Shown piece after piece: positions 10,238-23,030 of a DNA stretch of 64,000 bases. A program made the translations under genes and the position numbers. Position 1 is the first letter of the stretch; each line of letters opens with the position of its first letter. The notes under the pieces are model-generated. The model was not told the origin of the DNA, did no database searches, and saw nothing but the letters and a program-made list of their open reading frames with translations. Source of the DNA: Cymbidium sinense (Eukaryota; Streptophyta; Magnoliopsida; Asparagales; Orchidaceae); assembly GCA_021442155.1 (NCBI GenBank), contig CM038216.1, positions 90,693,666-90,757,665 of the forward strand, written 5' to 3'.

Positions 10238-12350
10238 AATGAGTTTGTCAAAGAAGTCATAAACCGGATGTAGCATTTTATGACTGAATGGCATAGCCTT
10301 ATAACAATAGATTTCGATCGAGGTTCTAAAATTAGTGTTTCTTTCATCCTCAGGGGCCATCTTTATTTGGTTATATCCAGATGAGCCATCCTTGAAAGAG
10401 AAGACTGCATGAGATGAGGCAATGTGCACCATTAGCTTTGAGATTGGTAAAATTTGTATTTTGGAAATGCCTTATTTAAATCCCTAAAATTGATGTATAT
10501 GTGAATTTGGCCATTATTTTTCTTAATTAGGATGATGTTGGCTAACCGTAGGGTATTTTTTCCTAGATGAAGCCAACATCGATCAATTTCTTGACTTAAA
10601 TGACCTATAACATCTAGTAGCTTACTTGATAGGATTAGAAGTAGGCTTTATTTCTAGTTTATGGACCGCTACTAGTAGCCAATAGAATCTCTTCATAACT
10701 CCATGCAAAGTAAACTCCAAATAGTCTAAGTCATTGGTTTTAATTTCATTCAACAAAGAACTGTATGTCGATGAAGTTCTTCTTAAGTTCTTAAGTTGAC
10801 CTTGAGCTTGTCAATGGTTGACTTGATCGCTTCTTCAAACTTTTCTGGTGCATCTTTGACTTCAAAATAATTTGGATCATCTAAAGTTTCTAAGCACAAC
10901 TCCTCATATGATTTAAGGTGATTTGAAAAGAACCTATCGATTCCAAATGATTGGTGATGACTAAGCGCATCATCATCCCACTAGACCTAATCAATCTTAG
11001 GCCTGGTCTTGATTGATAGCTTTTGCATTTGTTCTACCATATTCTTTCGATGTAGTCTGACCTATGCTTTGACCAAGTATGTGGGATTAACACTTTATTT
11101 GCTAAATTATGAAAATAAGGCAAGTACCAATCAAAAGGTAATTTTATTAAATCTTTATATGAATCATCCTCAAGTTTTATAACAACTTCTTGACTTGAAG
11201 ACGATTCCCAAAATGAACCTCGAGTCTTCACACTGTGGTTGACTCAAGGGATTCCTTAACTACCAAACTCTCTCGCTTTTAAGAGGTAAGTGGGAACTAA
11301 GAGCTAAGGCTCAACCGATGCCAAACTGCTTTCACATATATGTTTAGATACACTTATGCTTTGCTTTGAGCTTCATTTCTATTTGACTCAAGTGTCACCT
11401 CCAAGGGAATTTATTACTGAGAAGAGCTAGCTGGTGTGCTAATTATATAAGACTCATCCTATGAACTAGATTTGAAGTCTATACGGATAGCAGGTGTACT
11501 CTTAGTAGCTATGACTTATCTTTTATTGGGTGGCTAATAAAAAGGTTTTCCACCCATGGGACTACCTCTGAACTGGCCTCTTCCTCTACCTGGTGGAGGT
11601 CTGGTCGTCCGACCCAAATGTTAGAATGGAGAAATGAACTGTGGGTGGAATCTAATGTTAGGCTCTACTTCCTCCTCCAAGTCTATTTTTGCTCTCTTTT
11701 ATTTTCTTTTTTATTTTCTATTTTCTCTTCTTTTTTTTGCCCTTTCTTTTTCTTTTTTTTTCTTTTTCTTTTCTTTTATTTTCTCTTTTATTTTCTCTTT
11801 CTTATTCTTTTTATTTATCTTTTTCTTTTATTTTTAAATTTTGGCCAAGTTGACGAGAATAAACTTGTTGATTTTGAGGGTGGTAGTAAACTGAATCCTT
11901 ATATATACCAACCTCATGAACTATAAATGTCTTGAGACCTCCTTGGACACAGTAGATGACCCCACCTCTCACAAACTTCATATATTGATATAGAGAGGAT
12001 GGAACTATATTGTTCTCAAGTATCCATGGTCTCCCAAACAAAGCATTAAAATGTCTCTAAGTTTATAATGTGAACCTTGGCATCGACCTTCCAATCATCT
12101 ATCTTTAAGTGCAATACTAGGGAGCCTAAGGCATGTTGACCTTACTTCTGGAGTGGGAATTAAATCTTTCCATTTTAGACTTAGGAGGCTTCTAGACACT
12201 AAGACTTCCTTACTCATAAGACTCTTATATCAATTAGATAAACACTTAACCAAATCCTAAGGACTTAAAAGGGTTAACCATAGGATTTGGTTATGCATGA
12301 GGGATTAAGATAATCCACCTACCCTACAACCCAAATCTAATCCATGTTCA
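10238..12350 (-). pseudogene. Ty3/gypsy pol remnant, copy 1 (protease to RT)
   Basis: Read on the minus strand, a protease-region segment comes first (11811-12041), with GRPWI and a VPSSLYQYMKF stretch typical of the protease/RT linker of plant gypsy pol. A Lys/Glu/Arg-rich stretch, a Gly/Arg-rich stretch (about 11540-11610) and diverged RT then follow. The clearest RT piece is 10214-10432, with AVFSF, DGSSGYNQIKMAPEDE and CYKAMPF, the region before the catalytic YxDD. The YxDD part itself is missing because the element stops at about 10238 against telomere repeats. Frameshifts and stops break every domain. In life this would be the polyprotein of an LTR retrotransposon; here it is dead. A Tat/Ogre-like affiliation is possible but not proven. 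Confidence 0.85.
11680..11840. repeat. Polypyrimidine tract inside gypsy pol, copy 1
   Basis: About 150 bases of almost pure C/T on the + strand (ttttctctttt words). On the minus strand it is polypurine and would encode a Lys/Glu/Arg-rich linker between protease and downstream pol. The corresponding tract of copy 2 is at about 22425-22565, so it belonged to the element. Confidence 0.7.
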
Positions 12351-15300
12351 CCTTCTCAAATCTAACCTCAATTTCAACTCAAACATAAAATTCAAATCTA
12401 AATAAAACCCAAATTCCAATACCAAATGATTGAAATCCATGATCAAATCCAAACTTGAAACCCTTCCTAAGTCATATAACCTATCCCATGGACTTAGCCA
12501 AATCATAATCCAAATCAATCCAAAATCAATTGATTTTCTCATAATCAATTTATATCTTCAATCATCTTCCTAAATATAAATCATATCAATATTCAAATAA
12601 TCAAAACTAAATCAAATTAAATCAAAACTCTTCCTAAGCCATATGACCTATCCCATGGACCTAGCCAAATCTTAATCCAAATCAAGTCAAACTCAATTTA
12701 TTCTCTCATAACTCAATCATATTTTCAATCATATTCATAAATTTATGTGAAATATACATTTAAATCATCAAAACTTAATCAAACCAAATCAAAATCCAAA
12801 CCTAAGCCACATGACCCAACTCCGTGGACTTAGTCAAATTCCTTCATTCCATAATCTAGATTCAATTGATTTTCTCATGAATCAATCATACCTTCAATCA
12901 TATTCACAAATATAACTGAAATTTATAATCATCAAGCCAAACCAAAATCAACTCAAGTCAAACCCAACTTAACACTTTTGTCTTGAAATGTTCAAATGAA
13001 CCAAAACCCATTTGAACCTAAGCTAATTGCAATTGAATTTATATATCCATCACAAATCCATATATAAACTCAACTAAATCAAACTCAACCCACAATCAAG
13101 CTGACTAAACCGAATTGGTCCACTTGATCCAAAGTAGCCGATCTAACCTATTTCAACCAAGTTCTAATACTACCCAAATTGGATTGAACCAAGCCCATTA
13201 ATACTTCCCATCATGATTGTTGATCATACTAAGTTGATCAATTATCACAAATTGGATCAAACCAAGTCAACTTGGTCATTTGACCAAGTCAACCCTTAAC
13301 TAATATGAACCCAAACTAGCAAAATTATAACCTATGCCAAATCCCTTGAGACCAATTATTCATACCAAATCAAAATAAATATTTGAATATGACTTGACCT
13401 TCAATTAAGTCAAACCAAACCTAATTGGCCCTCTTGACCCAAGTTGACCCAAATTGACCTAAAGGACCAAATTGGATCAAATCAAAATATAAATCTAATT
13501 GATTGCAACCAATGGGTCAAGTTCATTCCAAATTGATTATTGAATTTGACCAAAGCTATGATTGGACCTAGTTGAACCCAACTGACCTACTTAGCCCAAA
13601 TTTGCATGAAGGTTCAAGTTGGCCTAAATCAAAACCAAGTCCAAATTAATTGAAACCAAAGCCTACAATCATTTTAAATTGGTCAACTAAACCCAAATCA
13701 ACACCCAACCCTAGCTAATTTGGCCAAGTTAGTCAAATTGGTCAACTTAACCCATTTGACCCAAATGAATTCAATAGAGCCAAAATCAAATCTAAGCCAA
13801 ACTAAACCAAACCAATTGAACCAAAAATATCCCAAATGATCATATGAACTTGACCCAACCCTTGATTTGACCCAATTTGACCAATTGGTCAGCTTGACCC
13901 AAACTAACCCAATTTGACCTAAATGAGTCAAATTGAGCCAAACCTAATCAAATCAACTCCAATTGACTTGAAATTTAGACTAACCCACTTTTGGCTCATT
14001 TCAAATCTACCCAAATCAAATCTAATGCTAAATGATCATTCTACCCTTAGGTCAAGAGCATCACATGAGACAAATCACCCATGTAAGTGGTTATTTCCTT
14101 TCCTCGGACCCTTGGTAATCTCCCAATGGTCCACCTAGGCACCTAGGACACTGCCCAACCTAAAACAAGGGGTGGTTGGGTTGGCCATGACCCATGCATG
14201 GTTAAATCAGCTCACCCTCCCCATTGGAGCATTTGAAAACCATAGGACACCCATGATTCTTCAATGGTAGCCACATCCACACCTTCAACCAACCAAGCCA
14301 AGCCAACTCACCACCTCCCTGCCACCCATAACTTCCTGAGATGGTTGGATAGCCACTAGAAGCCAAACATGATCCCCCGCCCGATCAAGATTAAGGGGGG
14401 TATACACCCACTCATTTCAACTCAAACACATACAAAAATCATTCCTCAAAGCCCTAGCTACCCGAGATGAGCTGCTAGAGCTATTCCTTAATCCCCCAAG
14501 CTAGTTCCTCGATCAAAAAATGGCATCCCCGTTTGTCCCAAAATTGGACACTCCAATTTCTGACATAAATTCCACATTTCTCCATAAAACTCAAATTAAC
14601 TTTGTACACTCCTTCCCTAGGCCTCATTGAGCAAGAATGAATTATCTCCCAAGCTTCTCGAGCACTGGAGGTGGGACTCCGATCAAACCCGAGCTCCAAA
14701 TAATCAGTTCATGGCCTTCTGAGAGAACGCCAAGGAATTGATCCAATTATTGCTAAACAGGGCTTCGTATCTACTAGATGAAGCTTCCTCAATCATTTGA
14801 GCCACTAGTCTTGAGCTTCAGCGAGGTATGCTTCCAAAATTGATCCTTAGGCAAAAATGGGTTGGAGCTTTTTGAAGAAAACTTGCATCTCGTTTGATCT
14901 TGGCCATTTGATCCCCTCCAATCGATGTTGTGAAGGTGTGGGATCCTTTTGGAGTTGATCAAAGCTTGGGAGAGCTCAGATCAAGTGAGAAATGACAGAC
15001 AGACTCCATTCTCCCTCACTTGAGTGATGTTAGATCACGCACCATTCATTCTATGTGATTGGAATAGACGATAGTGATTAGATCTGTTATATTGATCTGA
15101 TTTAATCCTATTAAGCTGTGAGATTAATGATAGATGTTTGATCTTAGATCGGATGGCAGAAGAGAAAGTGCATCCATCCCCGCCATGTAGGCACTGAGTA
15201 AGATAAGTTTTAAGTAGCCAATCCCATGGTGCCACATGGAAAGCACGCTGCATCAGTGTGCCACATGGTGCCAATAGGTTAGGCTTTAATTAGATTTAAT

Positions 15301-16679
15301 TAATCATATTTAATGACCGAAACTTCTAAAATCATACAAAAAGCATACATAAATAACAAAATGCTAATAAATATTCATTTTAAAAGTATTTCAGAGGAGA
15401 ATTAATTTAAAATGATCTTAACTAATTTTGAATAGTAATAAAGGTTTAATTAATTAGCTTAATTACTTTATAATTACTTAAGCAATTAATACCAAATTTT
15501 GTGGGTTAATTTAATGGGATGACCTCTGCCTCCTATAATTTTCTTGGGATTTATTGCTCACTGATTTAGGAAAATTGACTAATTAAACCTTTACTACTCT
15601 TTTATGTTAATTAATGATTAATTAATCTCATGAATAGTAATAAATTAGTCAATTAAGTTTATTAATCATTATTCAACAGTAAGTGAACTAAGGAATAGGG
15701 TTGGGACCCCTTTCCCTAAGTTCATTTCACCTTTTTTTAAAATGTAATTAATTAAATCATTGAATCAAATTGAAATCATAATCACATCGAACCTGAACTA
15801 AATAAATCATGGGGTAGATCTTTAGGTGTTTAATAACCTAAAGGCATTTAATGATATTATAATTAGTCCACATGTGTGAAAAAACCATAAGAGTAATTAA
15901 TTAAGTCTCTTAATATAGCTAACTATTAATCATGAGCCAATTGCATTATACCCCATTTATTTCCTAAGATCATTGCAAGTTTATTTTACATGTCATGTTG
16001 GCTCATAATTATTTAGTTAATTACTTTAAGGTGACATAAATAAGGGTAATTAATTCATCTAATTAAGGGTTCAACTTAATTAACACATATAATCAACTTA
16101 ATTACATTTCCTTAAATTAAATCAAATCCCTAATGTGGGAACGTGTTAAAAATAGTAAGTGATGATTTCCTTCTCCTCTTTAAATCAAATCAAATCTAAA
16201 ACTTAATTAATAAAGAAGCTTTGGTTTGCTTCAAATCATCTTATTTGATTTGATTGTCCTTAAGAACTAGTTTGGTTGAATGGATTACATGCTTATATTT
16301 GATTATCATCTTTCCAATCAAGTTAAAATTGGTATGTTATTTCAATTCATGCATCCATCATTTCAAAAATTGAGTAAAATAAAATGGATTTCCTTTATGG
16401 AAGCTTGCATGTGTTGATTTAATTTAAAATATACGTATTATTACTATTAAATCCAAATGTATTTTTCAAAAGCTTATAAATGAATAACAATATGTGTTAT
16501 GATGCTAGTTATAAATACATAAGAAGTGCATGAGTTTATAGCTTAAGTGTATGAATGTTGAGTTCTCTTTCCTCTATTCATGTGTTGATTTATATAAGAT
16601 AGAATGGTAATGGGTATATAGTATGGACATTTTGGGAACACGAGGGTTTAGAGGAGGTCATTTGATTACCTCACTTCCA
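12351..16679. mobile_element. LTR-like AT-rich segment of retroelement, copy 1
   Basis: No coding sequence. The first part (12351-14050) repeats caaatc, aaccaa and ttgacc words. The second part (14050-16680) is more complex, with cac/gccacatgg words near 15225-15270 and AT-rich taatta DNA from 15280. The segment recurs at 23031-27215 and, 5'-truncated and 3'-extended, at 42293-48289. Length and composition suggest a very long LTR (4 kb or more, as in Ogre/Tat elements) or untranslated internal DNA. I cannot see both LTRs or a target-site duplication. Short frames such as 14481-14699 and 13698-13931 are not supported as genes. Confidence 0.55.
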
Positions 16680-16752
16680 TTGGTTTGTTACTTGGTTGAT
16701 GAAATCGAAAAGAAGAAATGTTGAATCTAAATTTATTCTCTTTTAAAAAAAA
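16680..16752 (+). pseudogene. GR-RBP 3'UTR end fused to retroelement
   Basis: Only the last part of the GR-RBP 3'UTR is present (tgttacttggttgatgaa, then gaagaaatgttgaat) with its A-run, then CCCTAAA-type repeats. It is joined to retroelement DNA at cacttcc. The same fusion is at 27216. Confidence 0.78.
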
Positions 16753-17661
16753 TCAAAAACTCTAGAACCAGAACCCTAAATCTAAAACCAAAACCCTAAA
16801 CTCTAAACCCTAAACGCTAAACCCTAAACCCTAAATCCTAAAAATCCTAAACCCTAAACCCTAAACCCTAAAACTTACAGTCCTAAACTCCAAACCCTAA
16901 ACCTTAAACCCTAAACCATAAACCCTAAACCCTAAACTGTAGACCCTGAAAACCTAAACCTACTCTAAATAAAACCTAAAAAAGAAATAAATAAGAAAAC
17001 CTAAACTTAAATATAATAAAAAATAAAATAAAAAAACCTAAATTATAACCTAAACCTAAACCTAAACCAAAACCTAAACCTAAAATAAAATAAAACTAAA
17101 AAATAAAACCTAAAAAATAAACCTAAAATAAAAACCAAAAATATAAACCTAATAAAATAAAATAAAAACCTAAACCTAAACCTAAAAATATAACCTAAAC
17201 TTAAAAAATAAAATATAAATAAAACTCAACTAAAAATTAAACCTAAACCTAAAAAACAAACTAAAATAAAAAACCTAAACTAAAATAAATAAACTAAACT
17301 AAATAAGAAAAAATGTAAATAAAAATAAAATTAAAAATAAACTAAAATAAATAATAAATAAACCAAATAAACTAAATAAACATAAACATACTAGTTTACT
17401 TAAATAATACTAAAAAACATAAACCCTAAATCCTAAACCTTAAACCCTAAACCCTAAACCTATAACCCTAAACCCAGAACCCTAAACCCTAAACCCTAAA
17501 AGCCTAAACCCTAAATGTTAAACCCTAAACCATAAACCCTAACCCTACCCCCTAAACCCTAAACCCCAAACCCTAAACCTAAACCTAAAGTAATTAAAAA
17601 ACATTAAAATTAAACCTAAACCCTAAAACCTAATAAACCTAAACCTAAACCTAAACCCTAA
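16753..17661 (+). repeat. Telomere-derived array F
   Basis: Canonical CCCTAAA units at about 16780-16970, degenerate CCTAAA/AAATAAA at about 16970-17380, a marker hairpin with one mismatch at 17383-17398, and canonical units again from about 17415 to the GR-RBP copy. Confidence 0.9.
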
Positions 17662-18020
17662 GAATGGCAAAACCTTGATGGAAAGCTTAGTCTAGATCTG
17701 GTGGTGGAGGCGAAGGTAGAGATTGTGGTTATCGCAGTGGTGGTGGGGGATCTGGAGTTGCTGGTGGATATGAAGTTGGTGGTTGTAGTAGTAGTGGATG
17801 ACAAGGTTGGAGGAGTGATAGAGGTTACCGTGGTGGTGGTGGTGGAGCGAGAGATCATGGATATGATGGTGGATCCTGCTACTCGAGAGGCCGGTCTTAT
17901 ACTGCTTATTTTTTATCTATGTCATCAATTGTGTCTTAGAAAACTTGGTGTGTTACTTGGTTGATGAAATCAAAAAGAATAAATGTTGAATCTTAATTTG
18001 TTCTCAATTAAGAAAAAAAA
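17662..18020 (+). pseudogene. GR-RBP 3' fragment, copy 4 (internal deletion)
   Basis: It starts at the common point (ccctaa then gaatggcaaaac). The glycine-rich tail reads through ggtggtgg and ggatatg blocks to ggatcctgctactcgagagg. The last codons and the first part of the 3'UTR are missing, so the copy jumps to the tttatctatgtcatc segment near 17915. Copy 5 has the same kind of deletion, supporting common descent with it. The open frame at 17701-17964 is a different frame from the Gly-rich one (Val, Asp and Glu rich) and is not a gene. Confidence 0.8.
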
Positions 18021-18640
18021 CCAAAAATCCTAAAAATTGAATTAAAACTTAAACCCTAAACCTAAAACACAAACCCTAAATCCTATACCCTAAACTCTAA
18101 AACCCCCTAACTCTAAGCCCTAAACCCTAAACTATAAACTCTAAAACCCTAAACCGTAAATCCTAAACCCTAAAACCTAAACCCTAAACCCTAAAACCTA
18201 AAATCCTAAACCATAAACCTTAAAACCCTAAACATTAAACTCTAAACCCTAAACTTCAAACCTTAAAATCTAAACCCTAAACAAAACCCTAAAGCCTAAA
18301 CCCTAAAACCAAAACCTTAAACCCTAAACCCTAAATCCTAAACCCTAAACCCTAAACCCAAAAAGCTAAACCCTCACCCCTAAACCTTAAACCTTAAACT
18401 AACCCTACACCCTAAACCTTAAACACTAAAAACCCTAAAGCCTAATCCCTAAACCCTAAACTAACCGTAAACCCTAAAACATAAACCATAAAGCCTAAAC
18501 CCTAAACCTTAAACCCTAAACCCTAAACCCTAAACCCTAAAGCGTAAACACTAAACCCTAAACCATAAACCCTAACCCTAAACTCTAATCCCTAAAATCA
18601 TGAACCCTAAACCATAAACTCTAAACACTAAAAACATAAG
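18021..18640 (+). repeat. Telomere array G, mostly canonical
   Basis: About 600 bases of CCCTAAA with point variants (ccataaa, ccttaaa, actctaaa). No long degenerate part and no marker hairpin are seen. It leads directly into the LINE 5' end. Confidence 0.92.
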
Positions 18641-19665
18641 CTTAAATTAATTAAAACCAAGACAAAAACTAAGTTAACCTAGATAAAAACTCTATCCCCT
18701 ATGGTGCTCTAGCGATTTCATTTCCCCCATTCATCGGTGCATTCCCATCTTACATTTTTGTTGGATCCTTCATCATTCTCGACTCATTTTTGTAGTTTCT
18801 TTCAATCTCTGGTTGCTTGCGTGCTTAATGTGTCTCTTGCAAATATGGTTGCGGTGATCTCATACCCATGGCTTACATATCTCATTTTGGATGATCCAGC
18901 TAAGGCATCCAATTTTATGAGGATTAATGAACCCAATGCCATTTTTGCTATTAAATCCATTAAGGATGCACTTTTTGGTAAGAGCTCTACCACTTTTGAT
19001 TCAGTGAATCTAATTTTGCTTCTTTTTGAGTTTGTCTAAGATCATGTGTTCAGATCTTGATGTCAAAAAGCTTGCAAAACATTTTAAATTTACTTTGATT
19101 GACAAATTTACTCTATGACAGTCGAATTTGCACAAGATCTGAGCTTTTTTTCATAACCTTAAACTTTTGGGTGCTTTCTCTATTTGCTTGATTAATCCAA
19201 GACATATTTTGATTCAACTTATAATTGATTTGTATTATTCATGAGTTTTCTCACGTCGATCTTATTTTGTCTTTAATTATCAAATGTGTTTGTTGAAGTC
19301 GTCTGATATAAAAGAGGAATCACCTATTATTTTTGTGTGGTTAGCTCTTCCAAATATGATAATCCATTATGTTACCCACCTAGTTTTATTTGCTGTCGTG
19401 GTTCTTTTGATTAATTGCTCCAAATTGATAAGGAGATCGCTGTGAGATTCTGTCCCTCTATTGCTCATATATTGGTTGAACATATCTAAAAAAACATCCT
19501 AAGGATATCTTGATTGGATTTGAATAGTTTGGCTATTTATAAATGCTCAAATTTGAAAAAGTTTTGGTTTTCTATTCCCATTGTAAGATACATGGTCATG
19601 ATAATTTAGAGTGTTTTATTCTTCACCCACATCTTAAAAAAATTGGAATGATCCTAACTCTAAAG
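18641..19665 (+). mobile_element. LINE copy A, 5' part only (ORF1 region)
   Basis: It matches the first kilobase of LINE copy B (30626-31591) and, more distantly, copy C. The frame at 18841-19036 and pieces near 19340-19600 belong to ORF1, the RNA-binding gag-like protein of plant L1 LINEs. A WLALPNM-IHYVTH-like block near 19340-19385 is recognisable, as is a HGHD zinc-knuckle remnant near 19590-19600. Stops and frameshifts interrupt it. The copy ends abruptly at about 19665 inside ORF1, where gypsy integrase sequence on the opposite strand begins. It is not a normal 5'-truncated LINE: the 5' end is kept and the 3' end lost, as expected for a duplication breakpoint. Confidence 0.8.
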
Positions 19666-22600
19666 TAGTATCCAAGTCTCTTGATCTTGGGTTTCATCTT
19701 GGACTAGAATGGTTGGCTCCACATAATATTGAGTGTACCTCGGTCACAATCTTATGGGCTTCCTACTTATCTAAATAATGTAACCACATATGATCGAAAG
19801 ACTACAGGTACAAGACACCATCCACAAGAGCATAGGAAAGTGCTCTCAACTTCATCTGATGGGCTTGGGACTTCTCTTGAGGCAGTTTGCCTTTATTTAA
19901 GTAATCCATGAATGGTTTCCTCTAGTCTAACTCATTGTCTTTCTTGGAAATAGCAACCTCTCTTTCAAGAGAGTACTTTTTATGAGTTCAATCTCAATAA
20001 GGGATAAGACGTGTCTATTTTGGACCTTTATTGATATGGACTCATCCTCCGAACATGCCAACTCCTTGGAAAGATTAGCTAAAGAATATGTTATAGCATT
20101 CTCTTATCGAGGAATTTAATAAATGGTAACTTCTAGGATGTGGGCCAATAACTCCATGGTGTACTTGTGGTAGTGATGAAGCCTAGGCTTTATAACCTAA
20201 TAGGACCCAACGATTTGGTTAATAACTAGTTGAGAATCCTCGAAGATGTTGATGTTATGGATGCTTAGAGTAACAACTAACTCGGGACAATCAAAGCCTC
20301 TTATTCGCCATTGTTGGGGCAAGGATTGGATAGATGATATGATAATCTCATTAGATCGATGAGTTAAGAGAACTATTCCTACCCTTATTTTCCTCAAATA
20401 GTACATTGTGGTTCTTCTCCTCTTTGAGAATAAGATGCACCATCAAAGTACATATCCCAGTGGTGAATGCTAGTATCCCCTAAGTTCATGATTTGTTCAT
20501 CAGGGTGATCATCACTAAATAGACAGTCAGCAAGAAGTGGGTGTGCTGTTGAGAAATATGCTAGCGTTTGTCCTTTCATTGCATGGAGGGGTACAACGAT
20601 AATGTCAAACTATGAGAGGATCATGGACTATCGTGCCAACCATCCACATAGCATATGCCATGTCATGAGATACTATAGTGGATTGATCCTAGAGATTAAG
20701 TTGACCTTATGAGAAAGCATGTAGTCTTGTAGATTTTTTGAATAGATTAAATTTAGGCAATGCTTTTCAATGAGTGGATAATTAGCCTCGGGAGATTAGG
20801 CGATAGTTGAGGTAGTAAGTGTGTTTTCCTTCCTTCATTAGCTTGGGTCAACAAAGCACCAAGGTAGTCATCTAATGCAGTAGTGTAAAGTATGAGTGGC
20901 TTGCCGGATATAGGGGCTAGAACTAGATGTTTGTCGAAGATGAATGAGTTTGTCAAAGATTGAGTCATAACCTTTGGTATGTAGCACTAGCATTTTTATG
21001 GTGAATGGCATGGCCTTATAGCAATAATTCAATCGAGGTTCTAAAAGTAGTGTTTCTTTCATCTTCAGGGCCATCTTTATTTGGTTATATCTAGATGAGC
21101 CATCCTTGAAAGAGAAGGCGCATGAGATGAGGCAATGTTCACCATTAGCTTTGAGATTGTTAGTGGAAATTTGTATTTTGGAAATGCCTTATTTAAATCC
21201 TAAAATTGAAGTATATGTGAATTTGGCCATTATTTTTCTTAACTAGATGATCTTTGGTAACCAAGTAGGTATTTTTCTTCACGGATGAAGCCAACATCGA
21301 TCAATTTCTTGACTTGAAATGACCTATTATTTTATGTCTAATTACATGCATCTAGTAGCTTACTTGATAGGTTAGAAGTAGGCTTTATTTCTAGTTTATG
21401 GACCACTACGTTAGCCAATCCAAGAATCTCTTCATAACTCCATGCAAAGTAGTCCTTAAACTCAGTCAATAGTCTAACTAAGTCATTGGTTTTAATTTCA
21501 TTCAAAAAAATGATGTATGTCGACGTAATTCTTCTTAAGTTCTTAAGTTGACTTCCTTGAGCTCGTTGATGGTTGACTTGATCTCTTCTTCAACCATCTT
21601 TGGTGCATCTTTGACTTCAAAATCATTTGGATCATCTAAAGTTTCTAAGCACAACTCCTCATATGATTTAAGGTGATTTGAAAAGAACCTATCGATTCCA
21701 AATGATTGGTGATGACTAAGCGTGTCGTCATCATCATTGACCTACTATACTAAATCCTAGTCGGTCTTGATTGAGAACTTTTGCATTTGTTCTTCCATAT
21801 TCTTTTGATGTAGTCGACCTATGCTTTGACCAAGTATATGGGATTAACACTTTATTTGCTAAATTATGAAAATAAGGCAAGTACCAATCAAAAGGTAATT
21901 TTATTAAATCTTTATATGAATCATCCTCAAGTTTTACAACAACTTCTTGACTTGAAGAGATGCTCCCAAAAGAACCTCAGTCTTCACACACGTGGTTGAC
22001 TTAAGGGATTCTTAACTACCAAACTCTCGCTTTTGAGAGGAAAGTGGGGTTTAAGTAAAAGGCCAAACTTGCTGTTTCACATATTGGTTTAGATACACTT
22101 ATGCTTTGCTTTGGAGCCCGGTCTTCATTACTATCTAACTCAAGTGTCACCTCCAAGGGAATTTACTATTGAGAAGAGCTAGCTAGTGTGCTAACTATAT
22201 AAGACTCATCCTATGAACTAGATTCTAAGTCTATATGGATAGCAGGTGTACTCTTAGTAGCTGTGACATATCTTCTATTAGGTGGCTAATAAAAAGGTTT
22301 TCCACCCATGGGACTACCTCTGAACTTGTCTCTTCCTCTACGGTGGAGGAGTCATCCTACTCATATGTTAGAATGAACTGTGGGTGGAATCTAATGTTAG
22401 GCTCCACTTCCTCCTCCAAGTCTATTTTTGCTCCCTTTTATTTTCTTTTTTATTTTCTCTTTTCTCTTCTTTTTTTCTCTTTCTTTTTCTTTTTCTTTTC
22501 TTTTATTTTCTCTTTTATTTTCTCTTTCTTATTTTTTTTATTTACTTTTTTCTTTTATTTTTAAATTTTGGCCGAGTTCACGAGAATAGACTTGTTGATT

Positions 22601-23030
22601 TTGAGGGGTAGTAAGCCTCATCCTCATATATACCAACCTCATGAAAATGTCTTGAGATCTCCTTGACATAGAAGATGACCCCACCACTCACAAACTTCAT
22701 ATATTGATGTTGAGAGGATGGAACTATATTGTTCTCATGTATCCATGGTCTCCCAAACAAAGCATTGAAAAATGTCTAAGTTTATAATGTGAACCTTGGC
22801 ATCGGCCTTCCAATCATCTATCTCTAAGTGCAACACTAGGGAGCCTAAGGCATGTTGACCTTACTTAGTGGGAATTCTTCCCATTTTAGACTTGAGTCTT
22901 CTAGAAACTAAGACTTCCTTACTCATAAGACACTTATATCAATTAGGTAAACACTTAACCTAAGCCTAAAGACTTAAAAGGGTTAACCATAGGATTAGGT
23001 TATGCCTTGGGATTAAGATAATCCACCCTA
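19666..23030 (-). pseudogene. Ty3/gypsy pol remnant, copy 2 (protease to integrase start)
   Basis: Minus-strand order from high to low coordinates: protease region with GRPWIHENNIVPSSQHQYMKF-like sequence (22578-22760), Lys/Glu-rich linker (polypyrimidine on + at 22425-22565), RT pieces (CYKAMPF at about 21000), RT-RNase H connection (20753-20968, APISGKPLILYTT), RNase H with its MYFDGASYS start (about 20430-20456) and an LANLSKELA-like end near 20060-20090, then the integrase zinc-finger region (VHSILCGAN near 19725). It reaches further toward the 3' end of pol than copy 1. Many indels and stops make it inactive. The + frame at 19729-19911 is antisense to pol and not a gene. Confidence 0.85.

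Larger units (their letters stand above)
10238..19665. repeat. Tandem duplication unit 1 (gypsy-GRP-telomere-LINE)
   Basis: The order is gypsy pol, LTR-like DNA, GR-RBP 3'UTR, CCCTAAA array, GR-RBP copy, CCCTAAA array, LINE 5' end. The same order with the same junctions recurs at 20942-31591. Both copies share the fusion of gypsy-side DNA to the GR-RBP 3'UTR at cacttccc, and both lack the same segment of the GR-RBP tail. A duplication, not independent insertions, is the simplest explanation. The units differ by many small indels, so it is not recent. Confidence 0.82.

Noticed and set aside
11618..11926. Phe/Ser/Leu-rich + strand proteins here and at 22235-22611
   Set aside because: They are antisense to the gypsy polypurine linker; the polypyrimidine tract opens all + frames.
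17701..17964. Val/Asp/Glu-rich protein, and similar frames at 9740 and 51959
   Set aside because: They are read in a shifted frame across the glycine-rich part of GR-RBP; the family frame is the Gly-rich one.
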